Shown here: positions 47,385 to 58,382 of the stretch, one piece after another
Position numbering within the stretch: position 1 is the first letter of the stretch
How the letters are laid out: each line of letters opens with the position of its first letter
Assembly (NCBI RefSeq): GCF_947179515.1
Contig: NC_067488.1
Span: 31,996,039-32,060,038, forward strand
Direction of reading: 5' to 3'
Source of the DNA: Apodemus sylvaticus
Taxonomy: Eukaryota; Chordata; Mammalia; Rodentia; Muridae
DNA: 64,000 bases
Translations under genes and position numbers: made by a program
The notes under the pieces: generated by a model
Seen by the model: only the letters and a program-made list of their open reading frames with translations
The model's database searches: none
What the model was told of the DNA's origin: nothing

Positions 47385-48035
47385 ATATATCCAATGATAG
47401 TCTTTCCACTATTCCAGCTTCTCTTTGATCCTCCTCCCTCCTACCTACTAGTCTCCATATTTACTCTCTTTAAAAAACAAATCAAGACAAAAAAGATCCT
47501 CCCCATACACACAGAAAAAAATCATGGAGTCAAATTTGTGTTGGCCAAGCACACTGAGCTTGAGACTTGCCCAAAATGTGCTTAATATACTCAAAGTCTC
47601 TATTAAAGAAAATTGTGTGGTTTTTCCTTTACCAGCAGCAATCAATAGCAACTAGATTATTGTCTATGGATGAGATTGTATGCCCAGTTCCTCCTTGCCC
47701 TGCTGGAAATTTATTGGGCTTAAACCTGTGCCGATCTTGTACATGCCATGAATGCTGTCACCATCTGTGAGTTTACATGTGGATCAACCCTGTTGTGCCT
47801 GGAAAACACTGTTTGTTTGACATCATCAACCACACCCTGCCTTTTATAATCTTTATGCCCCTCTTCTATATAACACACAGAGCATGGAGGGGGGACTATG
47901 ATAAAGAAATACCATTTAGGACTGAGTGTCTCTCATTCTCTGAACACTGTGTAATTGTGGGTCTCCATGATAATTACCATTTATTACATGAGGGTTCATC
48001 CAAGACCAGACATGGGGGACATTTCAGCAACTGGC
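47385..48035 (-). mobile_element. Lx-type L1 3' UTR, minus orientation
   Basis: This is a clear antisense series: 'gtgttggccaagcacactgagcttgagacttgccc', 'ttttcctttaccagcagcaatcaatagcaactag', 'cttgtacatgccatgaatgctgtcacca', 'ttgtgcctggaaaacactgtttg', 'catttaggactgagtgtctctcattctctgaacactgtg'. Frames of 63-110 codons (47394-48109) all lie in this non-coding repeat. Confidence 0.85.
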
Positions 48036-48289
48036 CAAAGAGGTCTTATAAATCCCCCATCCCCATTTTTAACATGCTTTTGAAAATGTTCAACCTCTCC
48101 ACAGCCTGACTGGTAACACATTACTGCTGAAAGTATCATGTATTTAAGCCATCAAACATGGGGAGATCAAACAGGTGAGAGTCTATCTAAAGGTAATAAA
48201 ACAGAAAATGATAGAGAAAGACACCCAAAATTCTTCTCTGTCCTCCATGGAAACATGTGTCTGCACATACATGTGGACAGACATCTATA

Positions 48290-48291
<2 letters not shown>

Positions 48292-48336
<45 letters not shown>
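48292..48336. repeat. (CA)n microsatellite
   Basis: About 18 CA units with one CATA interruption at each edge. Confidence 0.93.
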
Positions 48337-48337
<1 letters not shown>

Positions 48338-48339
48338 TC

Positions 48340-49040
48340 CAGGGAATGGGATGAACTAAGGTGAATGGCATATGCCTTGTGATGAGTCACCAGGCTGCGA
48401 TGTTCCTGGAGACACTAAGTCAGGATGTTGTAAGATTTTTGTAACACTACCCAGGACAGAATACAATTTCATATTTGTAAGTTGTCTCTTCTGGAATCCT
48501 TTATTTAATATTTTCAGTCTACAAATGGGGATAGTTTGCCATCTTCAAGTCTTTATATGATTTCTCCTCCTTGAGTCAGGACTGGGACTATACTTCTAGA
48601 GAGTACATTTTGTTATACGAGACTCCAGGTCAGTTGTGAGTCCTTCTTGCTTCTTCAGATGACTTGTCTGAAAAAAGACAGTTGCCATAAGGTGAGCTCT
48701 GTGGAATGAACCACTGAAAGGTAACAGGTCAGCAAATAATCACAATATCATGCAATATTAAGCTTAGAAGCAAATGTCTGTTGCATCCATTCTCAGGTGA
48801 GATGACAGCTCTGGTTGGCAACACAGTAATTTCATGAGAAATTCCAGGCCCAGGGGAACAAACTACATCCTGCCAATATTTATTATCAATAGAACTGTGA
48901 TAAAATTTATTCTTTCATGGAACTCTGAATTGGACTGGTTTGTTATAGAAATGTATATAACTTGCACAGACTATATATGCTAGCACTTGACTACAAAATA
49001 AGTTGTCATATTCCACTTATTGTCAACATTTCATTATCTC
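48340..49040. other. Unassigned sequence
   Basis: No gene or family recognised. Confidence 0.4.
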
Positions 49041-49049
49041 TATGATAGA

Positions 49050-49188
49050 AATTGCATATTTACATATAAATATGTGTATACATATATACATACATATATG
49101 CATACATACATGCATATTACATATATACATATACATATATACACATACACATATGCATGTATACATATATACATACACATACACACAT

Positions 49189-49250
<62 letters not shown>

Positions 49251-49264
49251 AAGATAGATAGATA
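49050..49264. repeat. Compound (ATAC)n / (GATA)n microsatellite
   Basis: An ATAC/CATA-rich imperfect block (49060-49187) adjoins about 18 GATA units (49188-49264) with one AAGA interruption. Frames over it (SIYL- and HTCI-type repeats) are artefacts. Confidence 0.95.
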
Positions 49265-49374
49265 TCTCAGTGCATGCTTTATTAGACCTGTTTACCATCC
49301 TGAGCTAGCTCCATATGAAATGAATATTTTTATAGATGAATTAATCAGAGTATAATTATAATAGACAGTACACG

Positions 49375-49505
49375 TTGAATTCAGACCTTGTTTCAATTTG
49401 AAGTCTGATCTGCCCATTTCTTCATGGAACTTTGGGCAAGTCAAATAATCCATGTAAACCTGAGTATCATCATCTATGAAGTGCTGAGCTGGGCTGAAAA
49501 GAGAG
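49375..49505 (+). mobile_element. MIR-like SINE relic, plus orientation
   Basis: 'aactttgggcaagtcaaataatccatgtaaacctgagtatcatcatctatgaagtgctgag' matches the MIR core 'gaccttgggcaagttacttaacctctctgtgcctcagtttcctcatctgtaaaatg'. Confidence 0.6.
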
Positions 49506-50115
49506 AGGGGCCATCTAGCCTAGCAGAAAAAGCTCACAGAAAGCAATTTACCAATGATGATATTTAAGGAAGGTTTTAAAAGATAAATCAAAGTTACGGA
49601 GCAGCAGTAGGACAAACAGTGATGTCAGCACCACTGGCGGCAGATACAAAGGTCTGGTGTGTTTGGCAGGTGTGAGAATGAGGAGTTGAAGAGGAAAACA
49701 GTGAGCATGGAGGAGTTTCTAGAGATCTGTCAGGATGTAAAGTACTTCCTGCATTACAGAAAACCCTTAAACTTCTTTGGAAGACTGGCAGTTATTGCTT
49801 TTCCAGAAAAGAGGGTGCAATGTACAGGTTTATAGTTCATACATCCCTCTAGCAGGTAAAAGGCAGAAGTCAACAAATTATTTAACAAAGGACTGGATGC
49901 TATCTTGCATCTCTCAGCATGTATAGATCCCACCCAAAACTCAGTTGTGCCTTTAGAGAAAGAGCAAAGAGTGGGTGGATACATCCAAAAATCAGTTTAT
50001 CGTATTGGGACAGTCAGTAGGCAGTGTTCAACCTGTGGGCCTCAATTTGCTCATTCCTGAGGCAAAGTTTACAGGATGAAGACAAATATAATGTCCAGAA
50101 AATATTTAGGAAAGC
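49506..50115. other. Unassigned sequence
   Basis: No recognised gene. The 76-codon minus frame at 49754-49984 is unsupported. Confidence 0.4.
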
Positions 50116-50119
50116 ATTC

Positions 50120-50342
50120 AAAGGTTAGGTCGATGGCTCAGTAGGTAAGAGTATCTCTGCTCCTCTTGTAGAAGCCTTGGAGACTTGGTTCCCATCACCC
50201 ACATGGTAGTAACTATAATTCCAGTTTCAGGAGATCCAACATCCTCTTCTGGCCTGTGCAGGCACCAGTCACGCACATGGCACATGTACATACACGAGGG
50301 CAAACCACTCAAACAAATAATAAGATCAATTTCAAAAAAATT
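50120..50342 (+). mobile_element. B3-type SINE (tRNA-derived)
   Basis: The head 'aggttaggtcgatggctcagtaggtaagagtatctctgctcctcttgtagaag' is followed by 'ttcccatcacccacatggtagtaactataattccag' and 'gatccaacatcctcttctggcctgtgcaggcaccagtcacgcacatggcac'. An A-rich end lies at 50330-50341. It is nearly full length. Opposing 75-76 codon frames lie inside it. Confidence 0.85.
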
Positions 50343-50344
50343 AG

Positions 50345-52055
50345 TCAATTGCTTAATTCAATCATTTCTCACCCCTACAAGAAAGGTTGTTCATGTGAGA
50401 AAAACCCTGTAAAAGATGCTTGAGGCTCAGTAGTGAAAACAGACCCTATTGGTTTTTTTTTCCTGGTAGAAGCTACAATATAGTGAATCAGAATAATTGA
50501 GAGCATCCTTGAGAGCAAGTATTGCAAGCCAGACTTCCTGACACACACAGACATCATAATTGTTGTAATGACTTGATTTGGTATTTAAAATGATTGTACT
50601 TAAAAGTATTTTTAAGAAACAAAATGTCTAGTACGTATTTAATGATCAAATAGAAGAACTTAAAGAAACCACAACTTCCAGGCAATAAATGTAGTAAAAA
50701 GCCTAAGAGGCATGCCAAGGACTAGGCTCAGAATTGTCTATGTGTGCTCTGATCTGAGAGGCTTGTGATGCCTTAAAGATACTATTACTCCCATGTGAAA
50801 AATCTTGCTTTCCTTCCCTTCATATTCCTGCTGAGGAGAAAAGTCAGGCAAAAGCAGCAAGCAGTGGAGGTTGAAGTTTTATGGTGGGAGACTAAGCAAA
50901 GAGTCTGTCATGAACCCTTGAGAGTCCCAAAGAAAACTAGGGGTGGGCCTGGGAACTGGAATCAGGACTCCCAAATGCTACTTCCTGCTTCCAGTCATCC
51001 TCCCAGGAGAGCTGCCCCAGCTGCATCTGAGTGGAAGATAGGCTGAGAGCATCCTTGAAAACCTAAGTTCTTTTAATAAATTCATTCTTTTGGGGTGAAA
51101 AAGCAGAAAAAGAACAAAGGAACTGTGGGCTTTAGAAAGTAACGTTTTTTTTCTCATCAGATGGAGGGCAGTGGCCAGAGAAAGAGACAGTAAAAGCAGC
51201 CACACTGCTTGCTGGCCACAGAAGATGACGTCCCAGTGTGCCCTGAACACTCACCCACCAGCTTAGAAGGAGTTTCGTCATGCTCAGAATAACGTGGTTG
51301 TACAACAAGGGCTTCTGTTTCTCCCTAATGAGTTGATTATATCCTGTCAGAAGAGTCATAAGGCCATCAAATGTCAAGTCCATTTTCTCAAACATATTAT
51401 TTTCATAGCAGCTGGGCCTGACTAACTCTCAAAACACAACATCCCATTGTTCCTTTCAACAGAGAATGCTGCAGTGAAACTCAATTAAAAGAGAAAGGAA
51501 AGGGGCTTAGAGGACACATGATCCTGATTCATGCAAGTTTACAATTTGCTGTTTAGAAGCCAATTCTATTAGGATGATTTGGTCACTTAGGTCACAATTA
51601 GTTCCTAATGCCAGAGGAAATAGATGTGGAATGTGTTGCTCACCCCCAGGACTGTTTCTCATGAGGAAGGGAAGGCATAGTGTTAGTCACTGTCTGATGC
51701 TGGGAAGAGAAGCCCGGAAGTGAAAGGCTAACTCTAAGCATCCCAACACAACCTCCTCACTGTACCTGATTGATCACATTCCCCAAAGGCACAGGTATAA
51801 TAGTGACATAAAGTTTTAAGAATCAGACAAGAAGAATGCTAGATATGTATATCCCAAATGGTCACAAGCACAGTGTTGAATTAGTCATAATAATAACTAG
51901 ATCACAGTTGTTAAAGGAATAAGTGGCCTAAGGTACCTATGACATGCTACAGAAAAGTTCAGTAAATGATAATGACTTTCTTAATCATGATAACAAAACT
52001 GGAAATCAATAAGGAAAACGACAACCATGAATCAAGGATTGTGAACAGGATCTTA
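50345..52055. other. Unassigned sequence
   Basis: No gene or repeat family recognised. The 83-90 codon overlapping frames between 50795 and 51395 lie on both strands of the same segment and have no supporting signals. Confidence 0.45.
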
Positions 52056-52057
52056 AG

Positions 52058-52255
52058 AGCTGTGGTTCTCAACTCTCCTGATGCTGTGACCTTTGAATAC
52101 AGTTCCTCATGGCATTCTGGTGACCTCCCAACTATAAAATTATTTCATTGCTACTTTATTACTGTAAGTTTGGTACTGTTATAAATCATAATATAACTAT
52201 CTAACGTTCAAGATACCTGCCCTGTGAGGGTCACAACCACAGGTTCAGAACTACC
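52058..52255 (-). mobile_element. URR1-like hAT-Charlie MITE relic
   Basis: The terminus 'ctgtggttctcaactctcctgatgctgtgacctttgaatacagttcctcatg' and the body 'gacctcccaactataaaattatttcattgctactttattactgtaa' match the antisense of the rodent URR1 repeat. So does 'gagggtcacaaccacaggttcagaactacca'. The ends are degraded inverted repeats (GTGGTTCTCAAC and GTTCAGAACTACCA). The 8-bp flanks CTTAAGAG and TATAAGAG are compatible with a mutated hAT target duplication. Confidence 0.72.
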
Positions 52256-52398
52256 ACTATAAGAGGCTGTGTGTCCTACCACCCATGTCCCACCACCAAA
52301 TTTCATAACTGCTCTGATCATTTGTTTTTACTTGCTTTCATTTTATTTTCTGTAAGGTGCCAGTACAGCAGGCAGATTTTAAAATAGCCTTAGTGCAG

Positions 52399-52438
52399 AA
52401 GTAAGAAAATGGCATCATCTCTAGAGTAGGATCTTACT
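52399..52438 (+). repeat. Exact 40-bp direct repeat, copy 1
   Basis: Begins AAGTAAGAAAATGGCATCAT and ends TAGGATCTTACT. Identical over all 40 bases to 53487-53526. No family recognised. Confidence 0.95.
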
Positions 52439-53096
52439 CCTAGCCTCTGGTACAACATTTCCTATCACTGATACAGTCAAATACTAACACAAGTACCACT
52501 GATAAAGGATTTCCATGGATACTGTAAAGATGACCCCAATATAAACAATTGTTCTTTGTGTAAGCAGAGTTTCCTCAAGCTGACAGCTGAAAAGAAAGTC
52601 AGAGAGTGAGAACATGAATGAGCTGACACACTGTTGCTTGTTTGGAAATGGAAGTAGATACAGAACAGGGAACAAAAGAAGTCCCCAAAAGCTGAAGACC
52701 TGCATGGAAACAAGAGCTAGTTAGCAGTCCTATAATGACCAGATCCTACAATGAAACGAAATGTTTCCAACAGAATGGGTTTGGGACAGGATCTTTTGAT
52801 CACATAGCCTGAAGAATAGAATGTGGCTCAATGTCAAAGTCCTGGTGCTGTTCAAACTGAGAGTTGTATAGCACACTAGACTTCTGAGCTAAAATTTGTG
52901 AATTAACTATTATGTAGGGTTTTAAGCCACAAACGTTGTCATATATCAATAGAAAGCTAATATAGATATCTTGAGAGTTGCAAAGACAGAAGTTTCACTA
53001 CATTCTCAGGCCTCTGGATAAGCCTAGGCTATCTACCTAAGCCTAAGGAATCACTCACATCCTATGTCAAATATTAGCACGTGTCTGCACATTCAT
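52439..53096. other. Unassigned sequence
   Basis: No gene or family recognised. Confidence 0.4.
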
Positions 53097-53118
53097 ACAC
53101 ACACACACACACACACAT
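53097..53118. repeat. (CA)n microsatellite
   Basis: Short CA run with an interrupted CA/CATG tail to about 53135. Confidence 0.85.
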
Positions 53119-53164
53119 GCACACACAAACACACTGTTCACATTCCTGATGCCCTTTTTCTCAG

Positions 53165-53300
53165 CTGGTCATTTCTTCAGTAAGTATTCATTGAACAACT
53201 AGCATGAGCCAGGCTACAAAGATACAACCTAATTTACCAATACACAGCCATCCAGTGAGGTAGGAGGCTAGGATGAATAAGCAATGTAAAGGCCATCAAG
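53165..53300 (-). mobile_element. Possible MIR/L2 relic
   Basis: 'cagtaagtattcattgaacaactagcatgagccaggctac' resembles the widely shared antisense MIR/L2 phrase 'taagtatttattgaacacctactatgtgccaggc'. The rest is too diverged to place. Confidence 0.4.
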
Positions 53301-53486
53301 GAAGGCTTCTCAGAGTTTGTACCTTGTAGACTGAAACCTTAAGAATCAACAAGTCATGAAAGAGGGAAAAAGATTATTTCCAGACAGCAATATAATATCT
53401 AAACTTCTCCAAGTGATTGAGGTCAGAGCCTCTAAGAGACTCGGCAGCCATCTTGACAAGGAGGGAGCAGAGAAGAGACAATGAAA

Positions 53487-53526
53487 AAGTAAGAAAATGG
53501 CATCATCTCTAGAGTAGGATCTTACT
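53487..53526 (+). repeat. Exact 40-bp direct repeat, copy 2
   Basis: Identical to 52399-52438, 1,088 bp downstream in the same orientation. The flanks differ completely on both sides. Confidence 0.95.
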
Positions 53527-54555
53527 AAGAAACTGAGAATTTTTCCTAAATCCAGGAAAACCCCTAGAGATTAATAATGAGCCCACTGGCTGAATAAACC
53601 CTGTTTTGACAAACTGATGCCAGAAACTTGGAGAATCGTTTGGAGAGAAATCCTCAGCGCTGGAGACAAGAGATCATTCTTATAAAATGGCATTCATGAA
53701 GACTGATGGAATGACCTATGTTAGTCTCATGAGATGATAAGAACAGAGATGTGTAGCTTATCCGCTCTGGGTGTTAGATGTAGAAAGTAAAGAATCCTAA
53801 AAAGAGATATCACCAGGCTTCAGCTGTGGAAATGAGATGAGAAGGAATGTCAGTCAACAAACAGGGAACTGTAGGAGGAGACCATTTGATTAGGGGTGGG
53901 ATAATGGAAGGATTGGCACCTGATGTTTGCCTTTAGGAATGGTCCTGAGGAGTGAGCTTATACAGCCAGAAGTGACAGTCACTCCTTAGGTTATATCCGA
54001 AAGACAAAAAGTGGGTTTCCATGGCAGCGCCACCAATTTTCCTTTGTGGTTGTTCACCTTCTATGGAAGCAGAGTTGATCAAAGCCCTTGTCATTCTAAG
54101 TGCCACTGCCTTCCTCCTGAATCCTCTCCTGTCCCTGCAAACAGACAAATGAACAACTCAATGGGTCAATGTTGTCAGAGAAGTGATTATAGAAAGACTG
54201 AGAGATTGCAGACCCAATGGGAGATGAACTAGGTATTAAAGAGATTCTTTACTTAATTCTGCTTTTAGAATCATTTGTCTAGATTAAATAATGAATAAGC
54301 ACAACTATTATTCATATTTGATAATTAAAGTGGGAAGACACAAGATGAGGAGAAGCATCAAGCTGGGCACAGAAGGCAGGCGAGTTCCTTTCAGCAATAT
54401 GTGAGGCTCCCACAGCTTTGGTAAAAACAATGGAAGGAACATCTTTCTTTAGCAGATCTTGACCTAGGTTTTATTTCTGTCAATCCATGTATTGAGTTAA
54501 CATTAATACATGATGCAAGATGCAAGTGGTCAAGAATAGCAATGAAAGCAGATAG
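53527..54555. other. Unassigned sequence
   Basis: No gene or family recognised. Confidence 0.4.
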
Positions 54556-54559
54556 ATAT

Positions 54560-54632
54560 ATGTATGTGGGTGGGTGTGGGTGTGGGTGTGTTGGGGTGTG
54601 TGCACACATGCATGTGCACATGCTTGTACATA
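54560..54632. repeat. (GGGTGT)n / CATG-rich tract
   Basis: A G/T-rich repeat (GGGTGTG units) turning into alternating CA/TG. Frames over it are artefacts. Confidence 0.85.
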
Positions 54633-55375
54633 TTTGCCTTCTTTTGGGCTGCTCCCTTTTCATTTGCTTTTTTTATGTCCATCTTCAATATGTTAGCTGT
54701 TGTTTTATATTTTCCTCTTATTTTATTATTATCCCTTCGATACAAAGCCTGCTTGTTTTCTAATTAGAGACAGAAGGGGGTAGATCCTGAAGGATGACAG
54801 TGAGGAATAGCTAGAAGGGGTAGAAGGAAAGGAAAAATCTCTCGTTGTTTCTTTCTCTCATTTGAACATGAATATACACACCATTGTGCAGTGATTGCCT
54901 GGGAGCAGCATAGAAATAACAAGTAAGTCATAGTTGTATGCAGCCATAATTAAATGACTCACCAACACCTTTTTATGTGAGGAAATCCCATAGTTCCCAT
55001 CCCTTGGCTCCAAATGTATTTCTTTACTGAGATGTTATAAAAGCCACAAGATGCAGAATGATGGATGTACTGAGAACATGAAACATATTAAGTAAACAAA
55101 AGCAAAGATTTGTGATAATTTCTTAGTTTTGAGTAAATTCTAATTTGTGTGGTTTTTTTTTTCCTTAACTATTTAAATAGAAATCTCTGGTAATGGTGGT
55201 ATGTTGCTTGAAAGAAGAAAATTAGTTCTTTAAATGATCCGATAACTGTTATATTCAGCTTCATGTTTAAAAGATGAACCCATGCCATAATAAACACATA
55301 GCTAAGTACCCCAGAATATTGACTGGTGGCAAAATCAACTAAGAACTTTATGGAAAGTGGACATTTCACTGTTTA
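54633..55375. other. Unassigned sequence
   Basis: No gene or family recognised. Confidence 0.4.
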
Positions 55376-55379
55376 GTCC

Positions 55380-55645
55380 CCACCCCACCCAGGGCCTGTA
55401 ACTGGCACAATAAAATTGCAATGGACTAGAACCATGCAAAAGTTTCCATTTCCACCAAGACTTTGTTTAAAGTAAAACTGGATGCCTCGCTGACACATTT
55501 GCTGTCTGCAAGTGTCAAATTCACAATTAGCATTGAATGTCAGCAGCAGTTCCCACTGGTGCTGTCATCTGGATTATGTAACAGTGTGCACTTTATAAAC
55601 AGCAACTGTTCGTGTTTGTGGTTCAGTTTTCACTAGATGTGCCCA
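55380..55645. other. Balanced-composition segment, possible conserved non-coding element
   Basis: This stretch is unlike its AT-rich surroundings and matches no repeat known to me. It contains homeobox-type cores close together (TGTCAAATTC, CACAATTAGC, CTGTCATCTGGATTATG). It has no open frame. Function is inference only. Confidence 0.25.
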
Positions 55646-56494
55646 AAAACTATCTGACTAAATAAGTGGGTGACAATAAGATTGAACACAGAGAATAGCA
55701 CAGTGCCTTGCCCTAGGCAAAGCCAATTGCTGCAGGAACTTAAAAGGACACTATTATGCTCTGGAGTTATAGTTAAAGTACCATAGAAATCTATGCATTG
55801 GAGCAGGTACTGGTTCTGCTTTGCCAGGCATTTTTAAAATAGTCCATCATACTTTTTCTTTCACCCAAGAAAATGATTGGACCACTACACTCAAACAGTT
55901 GATAATGGTGTTCTTTAAAGATAAATCATTTTAAAATACGTGTCTACCTATGAGCACTCAACATATTAACAGTCACTATTGCATGTATTGATTCTCAGGA
56001 ACAAAATATTTTGTCTCTCACTGATACTCAAGATATTATTTCATGCCATGATGGACTGCTTCAAGAGATGCTTCTCTAATGCCAGTGCTAGGAATCAAAG
56101 TAAATATAATAGTCCAAAACTGTATCCCAGAGACAATTTATGGATAGTCAATGAGGAAAATAATTCAGCAAAGAGTTGAAAGGGGATAAGCAAAGCCTCT
56201 AGATATCATATAAAGATAACATCTTTGGAAAGAACTAGTTAAGATACAGTGCTATATATGTGTGGGTGAAAGTTCCTATTCTCTTCCTGAGATATTTTAT
56301 ATGAATGTACTCTTCACACCTTATTGGAACACAAAAGAAAAAGACTGGAAAACCTCTTCGTGGGTCAACCAACAAATATCCATTGACAATTTAATTACTA
56401 TGCTGTATGTAATCCATGAAAAGAAAAATACAAAGAAGTCCACACTACTGATTCTGACTGGCTGGCTTCTGATTCAATTGAGAACTCGAAATGT
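55646..56494. other. Unassigned sequence
   Basis: No gene or family recognised. It forms the left flank of the L1 below. Confidence 0.4.
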
Positions 56495-56507
56495 AAGACA
56501 ACCAAAA

Positions 56508-57118
56508 GCCTCTCCACTTCCGGATCCAGATCAGCCTGAGCAGCAGCACTGCATCTCCAGGTCCTGAAAGAGGCAAGTGGGGCTTCCCGGCAGCCAGCAC
56601 GGAGAAGTCTGTGTGCTCCAGTGAATCCAGCAGGGCTCAGCAGGAGCCTTCGGGCACCTGCTTTGGGATCTGAACAGCCTGGGACACAGCACTCGGGTCT
56701 CCAGGAAATGCTAGAGACCTGGTGTGCACCCAGAGGCAGTCTGGGAGCTCACAGCACAGCTCATTCCTGTGGCATGGAGCTTGGGCTTCAGTCCTGAGGC
56801 CTCTGGCAGTAGCCCTCAGACCTCTCCGCTTCCGGATCAAGATCAGCCTGAGCTGCAACACCACATCTCCAGGTCCTGAAAGAGGCAAGTGGGGCTTCCG
56901 GGCGGCCAGCGGGGAGAGGTCACGGTGCTCAGGTGAATCCAGTGGGCCCCAGCAGGAGCCTTCAGGTGTCTGCTTCGGGGTCTGAACAGCCTGGACAACA
57001 ACACCCTGTCTCCAGGCAATGCAGGAGGTAAGCTGTGCACCAGAGGCCACCTGGGAAGGGGCAACTTGCACTGGTGAGTCCAGCATTGACAATACCAACT
57101 AACACCAGTGAGAACTAG
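56508..57118 (+). promoter_or_regulatory. L1 5' UTR promoter monomers (one full, one partial)
   Basis: The phrase CCTCTCC-CTTCCGGATC begins at 56509 and recurs at 56821, giving a monomer period of 312 bp. The second copy runs into the unique pre-ORF1 part. The region is GC-rich with CpGs, unlike the host sequence. In murid L1s, tandem monomers like these are the promoter, and activity grows with monomer number. Two copies would be weak to moderate. Confidence 0.85.
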
Positions 57119-58324
57119 ATGGCAGAAGGCAGACACAGGAACGTCACTAACAGAAATCAAGGCAACATAGCAACATCTGAACCCAATTCTCCTTTACCAG
57201 CATGTCCTGGATACCCCATCACACCAGTAAAACAAGATTTGGATTTAAAATCACTGGTCATGATGCTGGTACAGGAACACATGAAGGACATACTTAAAGA
57301 AATTCAGGAGAAAATGGATCAAAAGTTAGAAGCCCTTGCAAGGGAAACACAAAAATCATTGAAAGAAATCCAGGAGAATACAAAAGCCAATAATGAGGAA
57401 AGACAAAAAACACTTAAAGAAATACAAGAGAACTTTGGTCAACAGGCTGAGGTCATGAAAGACGAAACACAAAAATCTCTTAAAGAATTACAGGAAAGCA
57501 CAAACAAGCAAGTGAAGGAGCTAAGCAAAACCATCCAGGATCTAAAATCAGAAGTAGAAACAACTAAGAAAACTCAAAGGGAGACAACTTTGGAGATAGA
57601 AAGCCTTGGGAAGAAATCAGGGGACATAGATGCAAATATCAACAACAGAATACAAGAGATAGAAGAAAGAATCTCAGATGCTGAAGATACCATAGAAACC
57701 ATGGACTCAACAGTTAAAGAAAATGCAAAATGCAAAAAGCTTGTAACCCAAAATATCCAGGAAATCCAGGACACAATGAGAAGAACAAACCTAAGGATTA
57801 TAGGCATAGATGAGAGTGAAGATTTACAACTTAAAGGGCCAGCAAACATCTTCAATAAAATTATGGAAGAAAACTTCCCTAACCTAAAGAGAGAGATGCC
57901 CATGAATATACAAGAAGCCTACAGAACTCCAAACAGACTGGACCAGAACAGAAATACTTCCTGTCACATAATAATCAAAACACCAAATGTACTAAACAAA
58001 GAAAGAATATTAAAGGCAGTAAGAGAAAAAGGCCAAGTAACATATAAAGGAAGACCTATCAGAATCACAGCAGACTTTTCACCCAAGACTATGAAGGCTA
58101 GAAGATCCTGGGCTGATCTCATGCAGACTCTAAGAGAACACAAATGCCAGCCAAAACTACTATATCCAGCAAAACTCTCAATCACCGTAGATGGAGAAAC
58201 TAAGATATTCCATGACAAAACCAAGTTTACCCAATATCTATCCACAAACCCAGCCCAACAAAGGGTAATAGGAGGAAAACACCAATACAAGGAGGGAAAC
58301 TTCACCCTGGAAAAAGCAAGATAG
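57119..58324 (+). CDS. L1 ORF1 protein (ORF1p), open, 401 aa
   Basis: ORF1p is the RNA-binding chaperone that coats L1 RNA in cytoplasmic particles. The frame is fully open from ATG 57119 to TAG 58322-58324. It has a basic N-terminus (about 1-40) and a long coiled coil for trimerisation (about 45-205). The coiled coil contains four related units at 60, 82, 100 and 122 (KEIQEK, KEIQEN, KEIQEN, KELQES). An RRM with the RNP2-like LRIIGI lies at about 225-230, and a C-terminal domain with RPIRITADF (312-320), KARRSW (326-331) and YPAKLSI (349-355). At 401 residues it is longer than the human protein (338) and, as I recall, than most mouse copies. The extra length lies in the coiled-coil units. 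The start codon follows directly on the 5' UTR with no competing in-frame ATG. It is an L1-encoded protein, not a host gene. Confidence 0.93.
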   Translation: MAEGRHRNVTNRNQGNIATSEPNSPLPACPGYPITPVKQDLDLKSLVMMLVQEHMKDILKEIQEKMDQKLEALARETQKSLKEIQENTKANNEERQKTLKEIQENFGQQAEVMKDETQKSLKELQESTNKQVKELSKTIQDLKSEVETTKKTQRETTLEIESLGKKSGDIDANINNRIQEIEERISDAEDTIETMDSTVKENAKCKKLVTQNIQEIQDTMRRTNLRIIGIDESEDLQLKGPANIFNKIMEENFPNLKREMPMNIQEAYRTPNRLDQNRNTSCHIIIKTPNVLNKERILKAVREKGQVTYKGRPIRITADFSPKTMKARRSWADLMQTLREHKCQPKLLYPAKLSITVDGETKIFHDKTKFTQYLSTNPAQQRVIGGKHQYKEGNFTLEKAR

Positions 58325-58382
58325 TAACCTTTCATCAAACCCAAAAGAAGTTAACCAATCAAATTTAAAAAATAACGTCCAA

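Noticed and set aside
47567..48109. Cysteine-rich 67-codon and 110-codon plus frames
   Set aside because: Both lie wholly in a recognisable antisense Lx 3' UTR.
49003..49298. Possible CRISPR-like or short regular repeats
   Set aside because: Compound ATAC/GATA microsatellite with no spacers. A eukaryotic simple repeat.
56637..57160. Minus frames of 105 and 153 codons, GC-rich
   Set aside because: Antisense to the L1 5' UTR monomers. The GC-rich monomer lacks stops by composition, and the two frames repeat each other because the monomer repeats.
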